The notes under the pieces were generated by a model. It saw only the letters and a program-made list of their open reading frames with translations. It was not told the DNA's origin and did no database searches. The translations under genes were made by a program, and so were the position numbers. From NCBI GenBank assembly GCA_011524615.1, contig WTJZ01000225.1, forward strand, positions 1 through 7,522: a stretch of 7,522 bases of DNA, in the 5' to 3' direction. This DNA is from Akkermansiaceae bacterium. GTDB taxonomy: Bacteria; Verrucomicrobiota; Verrucomicrobiia; Verrucomicrobiales; Akkermansiaceae. Positions 1 to 5,070 of the stretch are shown here, one piece after another; position 1 is the stretch's first letter; the number at the start of each line of letters is the position of its first letter.

Positions 1-39
1 AGGCTCGCTTTTGAAGAGATGGTTACAGAGAAGTCTCTC

Positions 40-3000
40 TTAGTCGATTTCGACGAGGAGGTCGTTGGTGTCGACTGATTGTCCTGATCCTGTGTGGATA
101 GCCTTGATGGTTCCGTCCTTGGATGCAGAGACTGTAGTGAGCATCTTCATCGCCTCGAGGGTGAGGAGTGCTTCACCTTCCTTGATGCTGTCACCGACCT
201 TGACATTGAGCTCTGTGACGAGTCCAGGCATTGGTGCACAGGCTTGAGCTGGGTCGTTCGGGTTACCCTTTTGCGTGACGGCACCAGTGCTGGCGAAGTT
301 CTTGTCTGTAACGACGGACTCACGAGGCATACCATTGAGCTCGTAGAAGACGGTACGCTGACCATTCTGGTTTGGCTCACCGATCGAGATGAGCTTGATG
401 AAGAGGGTCTTACCTGGTCCGATCTCGACACTGACTTCTTGACCGATATTGAGGCCGTAGAAGAATGCTGGGGTCGGAAGCGGGCTGAGCTTGTCGTACG
501 TCTGGAGAGAGATCTGGAAGTCTTGGAAGACCTCTGGGTACATGAGGTAACTGTAGAGATCGTCATTCGTAACCTCTCGGTTGATGATGGCCTTTATCTG
601 TTCACGAGTCTCCTCTAGATCTACTGGAGCTGCGAGTTCGCCAGGACGCTTGGTAGTTGCTTCCTTACCATTAAGGATGACGTTTTGGAGGTCTTCTGGG
701 AAGCCGTCTTCTGGTTGACCGAGATCACCCTTGAGGAATCCGACGACAGACTGAGGCCAGTCTACAGATCCAGGATCAAGGCTGGTGACGTCCTCTGGCT
801 TGATTCCCTTGGTCGTGAGGAACATCGCCATGTCTCCGACAACCTTAGAGGAAGGAGTCACCTTGGTGATGTCACCGAAGAGATTATTCACGTCTGCATA
901 GGTGTGAGCGATCTCTCTCCAGCGTGGTCCGAGTCCCATTGCGCGGCCTTGTTCCTTGAGGTTCGTGTACTGGCCACCAGGCATCTCGTGCTCGTAGACC
1001 TCAGCAGTACCAGAGCGTGGAGCGGTGATGAATGGGGTGTATGCGGCACAGACGTCTTCCCAGTAGTAGGCGATGTCGTTGAGAGCATTGAGATTGAGCC
1101 CAGTAGCGCGCTCGTCGAACTCTAGAGCTGCGACGATCGAGTTGAGGTTAGGCTGTGAAGTCGAGCCTGACATGGATGAGATCGCCATATCTGCGATGTC
1201 GACGCCAGCCTCTGCCGCACTGAGGATCGAGCTCGAGTTGATCCCACTCGTGTCATGAGTGTGGAAGTGGATAGGGAGACCGATTTCTTGCTTCAGAGTA
1301 GAGACGAGCTTCTTCGCCGCATTTGGACGACAGAGACCTGCCATGTCCTTGATCGCGATGATATGTGCACCCATCTTCTCGAGTTCCTTCGCTTTTTCCA
1401 CGTAGTACTTGAGATCGTACTTCGCCTTGTTCGGGTCCTCGATGTTACCAGTGTAACAGATGGTAGCCTCACAGAGAACCTTGCCATGCTCACGGATCGC
1501 TTCCATCGCTACCTTCATATTCGGGAGGTAGTTGAGTGAGTCGAAGATACGGAAGAGGTCGATGCCTGAGTCCGCTGCATGCTTGAGGAATCCAGCGACG
1601 ACGTTATCCGGATAGTTGGTGTAACCTACCGCATTTGATCCACGGAAGAGCATCTGGAAGAGGATGTTCGGGACGCGCTCACGGAGCTGAGCAAGGCGTT
1701 CCCAAGGACATTCCTTGAGGAAGCGCATCGAGGTGTCGAAGGTCGCACCGCCCCACATCTCCATAGAGAAGAGCTTAGGCGTCTCACGTGCGATCGTGTC
1801 GGCGATATTGAGCATGTCGACGGTACGCATACGGGTCGCCATGAGTGATTGGTGCGCGTCACGGAAGGTCGTGTCGGTCACGAGGAGACGTTGCTCATCC
1901 TTGATCCATTGTGAGAACTTATCTGGTCCTAATTCTAGGAGGAGGTCACGAGAGCCTTTTTCGATCTCCTTGGTGCTGACAGGAACCTGAGGTACAGGGA
2001 GAGTCTTCTCTGGCTTCCACCCCTTAGTGGTTTCATTACCATTGACGATGACGTCTGAGAGGTAGCTGAGCATCTTAGTAGCACGGTCGCGCTTCTCCTT
2101 GAACTCGAAGAGTGAAGGGGTCGTGTCGATGAGGCGAGTCGTCGCCTGGCCACTACGGAAGTCCTCATTATCGATGACGTTCTCGATGAATGGGATGTTC
2201 GTCTTAACGCCACGGATACGGAACTCACGGAGAGCACGCGCTACACGGTTACAAGCGGTCTCGTAGTCACGAGCGAAGCCAGTAAGCTTGACGAGCATGG
2301 AGTCGTAGAATGGAGTAATGACTGATCCTGCATCACCTGACCCTGCGTCGAGACGGATGCCGAAGCCTGCTGCAGAGCGGTAGTTAAGAATCTTGCCATA
2401 ATCAGGAGCAAAGCCGTTCGCTGGGTCCTCGGTCGTGATACGACATTGGATCGCGGCTCCGTTCACCTGGATGTCGTCTTGCGACATGATATTGATCTCT
2501 GGGCTGTCGAGACGGTAACCCATAGCGACGAGGATCTGAGAGCGGACGAGGTCGATCCCTGTGATACACTCTGTGATCGTGTGCTCTACCTGGATACGTG
2601 GGTTCATCTCGATGAAGAACCAATCCTTCTGGTCCATGTCGTAGAGGAACTCGACAGTACCAGCATTCTGGTAGTTGATCGACTTAGCGAGACGTACTGC
2701 AGCCTCACAGAGGTCTTCACGGATCTGAGGATCGACGCCTACTGCAGGTGCGACTTCTACTACCTTTTGGTGACGACGCTGGATCGAGCAATCACGCTCG
2801 TAAAGGTGAACGATGTTACCGTGTTGGTCACCGAGGATCTGGACCTCGATGTGCTTAGCACGTCCGATGAAGCGCTCGATGAAGACCTCACCGTTACCGA
2901 ATGCCTTCTCAGCTTCTTGGCTCGCCTCGTCGAACATTTGGTCGAGCATTGCCTCCTCGTGTACGACACGCATACCACGGCCACCACCACCGTGTGCGGC

Positions 3001-3492
3001 CTTGATGATGAGAGGGAAGCCTACTTCCTTAGAGACTTCGAGAGCCTCTTCCTTAGACGCGATAGCATCCTCGGTACCAGGGAGGACAGGGACATTCGCA
3101 TTGATCGCCATTTGACGAGCCGCGGTCTTATCTCCCATGTTGGCGAGTTGATCAGGCGTTGGGCCGATGAACTTGATTCCGTTCTCTTCACAGAGACGCG
3201 CGAAGTCTGCATTCTCTGAGAGGAATCCATATCCAGGGTGGACGAGAGTCACGCCCTTTTCCTTAGCGAGCTTTACGATTCCTTCATAGTCGAGGTACGC
3301 TCCTACTGGTCCCTTGGTGATATCCAGTTGGTAAGCCTCATCAGCCTTAAAGCGGTGACGCGAAAAACGATCCTCCTCCGCGAAGATAGCGGTCGTGCGA
3401 ATCCCTAACTCGTTCGCAGCTCGGAATGATCTAATAGCAATCTCACTGCGGTTCGCAGAGAGTAGTTTTCCTTCAAAAGTGGTCTTTGGCAT
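40..3492 (-). CDS. pyc: Pyruvate carboxylase, single-chain, biotin-dependent
   Basis: This cytoplasmic enzyme carboxylates pyruvate to oxaloacetate with ATP and bicarbonate, refilling the TCA cycle and feeding gluconeogenesis. The N-terminal biotin carboxylase part (about residues 5-460) shows HPGYGFLSEN at 85-94, the ATP-grasp glycine loop HGGGGRGM at 167-174, RRHQK at 239-243 (likely bicarbonate lysine K243), E281, and EMNPRIQVEHTITE at 295-308. The carboxyltransferase part (about 535-1060) shows DTTFRDAHQSLMATR at 540-554, YTNYPDN at 624-630, the IKDMAGL lysine K715 that is carbamylated in relatives, and metal-binding HFHTHDT at 742-748. The C-terminal carrier has EAMKM at 1113-1117, with biotin on K1116 (codon at 145-147). 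The length of 1150 residues is normal for the family and no key residue is missing. Glutamate, lysine and isoleucine codons favour GAG, AAG and ATC, as expected for a well-expressed gene. The start is ATG at 3490-3492. The family N-terminus begins right there, but the bases upstream contain no Shine-Dalgarno-like GGAG, so initiation may be SD-independent. Confidence 0.97.
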   Translation of the reverse strand: MPKTTFEGKLLSANRSEIAIRSFRAANELGIRTTAIFAEEDRFSRHRFKADEAYQLDITKGPVGAYLDYEGIVKLAKEKGVTLVHPGYGFLSENADFARLCEENGIKFIGPTPDQLANMGDKTAARQMAINANVPVLPGTEDAIASKEEALEVSKEVGFPLIIKAAHGGGGRGMRVVHEEAMLDQMFDEASQEAEKAFGNGEVFIERFIGRAKHIEVQILGDQHGNIVHLYERDCSIQRRHQKVVEVAPAVGVDPQIREDLCEAAVRLAKSINYQNAGTVEFLYDMDQKDWFFIEMNPRIQVEHTITECITGIDLVRSQILVAMGYRLDSPEINIMSQDDIQVNGAAIQCRITTEDPANGFAPDYGKILNYRSAAGFGIRLDAGSGDAGSVITPFYDSMLVKLTGFARDYETACNRVARALREFRIRGVKTNIPFIENVIDNEDFRSGQATTRLIDTTPSLFEFKEKRDRATKMLSYLSDVIVNGNETTKGWKPEKTLPVPQVPVSTKEIEKGSRDLLLELGPDKFSQWIKDEQRLLVTDTTFRDAHQSLMATRMRTVDMLNIADTIARETPKLFSMEMWGGATFDTSMRFLKECPWERLAQLRERVPNILFQMLFRGSNAVGYTNYPDNVVAGFLKHAADSGIDLFRIFDSLNYLPNMKVAMEAIREHGKVLCEATICYTGNIEDPNKAKYDLKYYVEKAKELEKMGAHIIAIKDMAGLCRPNAAKKLVSTLKQEIGLPIHFHTHDTSGINSSSILSAAEAGVDIADMAISSMSGSTSQPNLNSIVAALEFDERATGLNLNALNDIAYYWEDVCAAYTPFITAPRSGTAEVYEHEMPGGQYTNLKEQGRAMGLGPRWREIAHTYADVNNLFGDITKVTPSSKVVGDMAMFLTTKGIKPEDVTSLDPGSVDWPQSVVGFLKGDLGQPEDGFPEDLQNVILNGKEATTKRPGELAAPVDLEETREQIKAIINREVTNDDLYSYLMYPEVFQDFQISLQTYDKLSPLPTPAFFYGLNIGQEVSVEIGPGKTLFIKLISIGEPNQNGQRTVFYELNGMPRESVVTDKNFASTGAVTQKGNPNDPAQACAPMPGLVTELNVKVGDSIKEGEALLTLEAMKMLTTVSASKDGTIKAIHTGSGQSVDTNDLLVEID

Positions 3493-3512
3493 CGTTCGGG
3501 GAGCTTAGAAGA

Positions 3513-3540
3513 CTTTTCACCTGAATGTGAAGGGTTTTTT
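3513..3540 (+). terminator. Terminator-like hairpin with T-run, plus-strand direction
   Basis: CTTTTCAC, a 6-base loop and GTGAAGGG can pair over 8 bp (two G-T pairs near the base) and are followed directly by TTTTTT at 3535-3540. This is the shape of an intrinsic terminator for plus-strand transcription. There is no plus-strand gene to its left, so it would act only on antisense transcripts across pyc. On the minus strand the core GTGAA/TTCAC stem lies about 20 bases before the pyc start codon and might affect translation instead. Confidence 0.3.
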
Positions 3541-3542
3541 GC

Positions 3543-3628
3543 AGGCAATCGCGAGTAATCCCAGATTTTGGTCATCAATACGATTACTTACGCCCTTTTG
3601 ATACGGTGATTTTAGTACCTGATTGCCT
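3543..3628 (-). promoter_or_regulatory. Possible structured leader upstream of pyc (nested inverted repeats)
   Basis: Two perfect inverted repeats are nested here. The outer one is AGGCAATC (3543-3550) with GATTGCCT (3621-3628), and the inner one is AGTAATC (3554-3560) with GATTACT (3582-3588). On the pyc strand they could form an outer 8-bp and an inner 7-bp stem in the RNA, with a long unpaired bulge on the 5' side and only three bases between stems on the 3' side. The inner loop holds CCAAAATCTGG, which could pair over three bases. The element lies 50 bases upstream of the pyc start codon. I do not recognise it as a known riboswitch, and chance is a fair alternative in an A+T-richer gap. 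Confidence 0.3.
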
Positions 3629-3636
3629 TGTTAAAG
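3609..3636 (-). promoter_or_regulatory. Weak candidate promoter for pyc
   Basis: On the pyc strand, CTTTAA (3631-3636) and TAAAAT (3609-3614) are separated by 16 bases. The -10-like box is reasonable, but the -35-like box matches the consensus poorly. The placement between the upstream gene's hairpin and the putative leader would suit a pyc promoter about 115 bases upstream of the start. This is a pattern match only. Confidence 0.2.
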
Positions 3637-3645
3637 CCTGGGGGA

Positions 3646-3662
3646 AGGGGGCAGAGCCCCCT
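3646..3662 (-). terminator. Strong GC hairpin just past the membrane protein stop
   Basis: AGGGGGC, a 3-base AGA loop (plus strand) and GCCCCCT form a perfect 7-bp stem starting 13 bases beyond the membrane gene's stop codon. On the coding strand it is followed by TCCCCCAGG rather than a run of T residues, so it is not a textbook intrinsic terminator. It may still block or protect transcript ends. It could equally be a REP-like palindromic repeat, since a second G5 run sits beside it at 3640-3644. Confidence 0.4.
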
Positions 3663-3675
3663 GAACAGCTTATGA

Positions 3676-5070
3676 TCAGCTCTCTGATGTTGGCTGCTCT
3701 GATGATTCTAGGGGGCGCAATAATTGCCCCTGCTGGAGGAGAGACCATCCCCACTTGAGCCATCTGAGCGATGCAAAGGTGAGCCAAATGGCCCAGAAGA
3801 GCATGAGACCACGGTAGCCCCACATAGGGATGGAATAGAATCCAGTGGAGGGTAGAATCGAGCTATCACCGACGGCTTGATACCACTTGAGCTCGTTATC
3901 ATATCCGTGCTGACCTGGCAGGCCTTGGAGGCTAGAATACAGGATATAGAGGAAGATGAGTACGACTATGCAGGCTCCAGCTGCGATGATGACTTGGTTA
4001 CCGTTATAGAGTAGGGAGGGAAGGTTTTGGATACGCACATGGGGCTTACAGGCGATCCAGAAGAACCAGATGAGGATGAATCCCGTAGCGATGATATGCC
4101 CTTGGGTGAGCCCAAGTAAGAGGATGACCCATTCGTACGTCTTGAGAGGGAGAGCCTGTCGCCTTGCTAGTATGAAGGCGGCTACGATACTCAGGATGAC
4201 TAAGGGCCATAAGAAGATAACAGGACCGATGAGAGGACCGGTAAACCAGAGAGGGAAGCGCTCTCTGTTCTCATAATGGATCTTGGTGGTGACATTGGCC
4301 GCCTGGATGGGGAGTTCTACAAGGTCGGATTCGGTGTAGAAGGAGGAGCCGACATTGTTCTTCCATACGAGCTCTATTCGCTGTTCGCCAGGGCGGAGGG
4401 CGATGATGACTAGGTCACCCTCTCGGCGCACAGCGGTATCAGTATGGTTAAGAGTGAGAGAGGTCACCTGAGCGGTGGAGGGGAGGGTGATGGGAAACTC
4501 TTGCCCGATGCTCGTCTCTAAATTGAGTGTGAGAGTGGTAGTTCGGTGCTGGTCACCTACGGTTGTTGATTGCAGGACGTCTCGGACGGTCATCGTCTCA
4601 CCCTGAATCGCTTTTGGCTGAGTGATGGCCAGGGAGGCTGATTCTCCAGGCCATGGGTTCCATGTAGGGATGAGGTTCGTAGCTCCTTCTTGATAGATAG
4701 GGGAGAGTCCTGAGAGGGACACATGCCATACGGGGGAAGGGTTGACGATCCATTGCTCGACCCAGAGAGGAGTCTCCTCGGCCGTGAGCGTGATCAGATC
4801 TGATTGCGAGAGTTCACTCTTCCACTGGGTACGTGTTTGCTGCGCACTCAGTCTGAGCTCTATGTGCCCATCCTTGATGGTGCGTCCTGGTGAGAGGATA
4901 CGCTCACCCTCCAAGGCGGGGATGGATAATGAGACGGCTTGTCCTACAGGAGAGAGCCTCTCGACAGTGGTGGTGACTTGCCAGAGTAATCCGATTTCTA
5001 GGTTTCGGGTGACCTTAAAGACTGGAGCGTAGTGCTGCTTATCGTAGGAGAGTTCATTACTGATCGCTGT
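3676..5070 (-). CDS. C-terminal part of the same membrane protein, in the -1 frame
   Basis: This stretch continues the preceding gene in a different frame. The shifted frame is open from just after a TGA at 5098-5100, and protein-like sequence joins at the A-run (EKK then TAISNELSYDK). Between the break and 4914 there is no ATG or GTG. The first possible start is a TTG at 4912-4914, with no convincing ribosome site, so an independent gene of 412 residues is unlikely. In merged numbering, residues 781-1055 form a soluble beta-rich domain with WNPWPGESASLAI and LRPGEQRIELVWKN. Membrane segments follow at about 1055-1082, 1092-1121 (possibly two), 1137-1161 and 1197-1220, and a short polar tail ends the protein. 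The ELKWYQ segment, followed by SIPMWGYRGLMLFWAIW and LRWLKWGW, resembles the C-terminus of the same uncharacterised family as I remember it. The protein ends at TGA 3676-3678, 183 bases before pyc. Confidence 0.8.
   Translation of the reverse strand, partial: TAISNELSYDKQHYAPVFKVTRNLEIGLLWQVTTTVERLSPVGQAVSLSIPALEGERILSPGRTIKDGHIELRLSAQQTRTQWKSELSQSDLITLTAEETPLWVEQWIVNPSPVWHVSLSGLSPIYQEGATNLIPTWNPWPGESASLAITQPKAIQGETMTVRDVLQSTTVGDQHRTTTLTLNLETSIGQEFPITLPSTAQVTSLTLNHTDTAVRREGDLVIIALRPGEQRIELVWKNNVGSSFYTESDLVELPIQAANVTTKIHYENRERFPLWFTGPLIGPVIFLWPLVILSIVAAFILARRQALPLKTYEWVILLLGLTQGHIIATGFILIWFFWIACKPHVRIQNLPSLLYNGNQVIIAAGACIVVLIFLYILYSSLQGLPGQHGYDNELKWYQAVGDSSILPSTGFYSIPMWGYRGLMLFWAIWLTFASLRWLKWGWSLLQQGQLLRPLESSEQPTSES

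Noticed and set aside
1..39. Terminator for pyc past its stop codon
   Set aside because: Only a 4-5 bp AGAGA/TCTCT pairing with a loop too small to fold well is visible, and no T-run follows on the minus strand. A terminator may lie outside the window.
94..618. Plus-strand open frame of 174 codons opposite the biotin carrier end of pyc
   Set aside because: It is antisense to the conserved biotin and linker region, acidic, low in complexity and without recognisable motifs, so it is a codon-bias shadow.
2446..3219. Plus-strand open frame of 257 codons opposite pyc
   Set aside because: It lies wholly antisense to the intact, motif-rich pyc. Its Asp/Glu/Leu/Arg-rich make-up is what the codon bias of pyc produces on the opposite strand.
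3584..3823. Minus-strand open frame of 79 codons running from the membrane gene end into the gap
   Set aside because: Most of it overlaps, in another frame, the conserved C-terminal helix and tail of the membrane protein. The rest passes through the GC hairpin, so it does not look like a gene.
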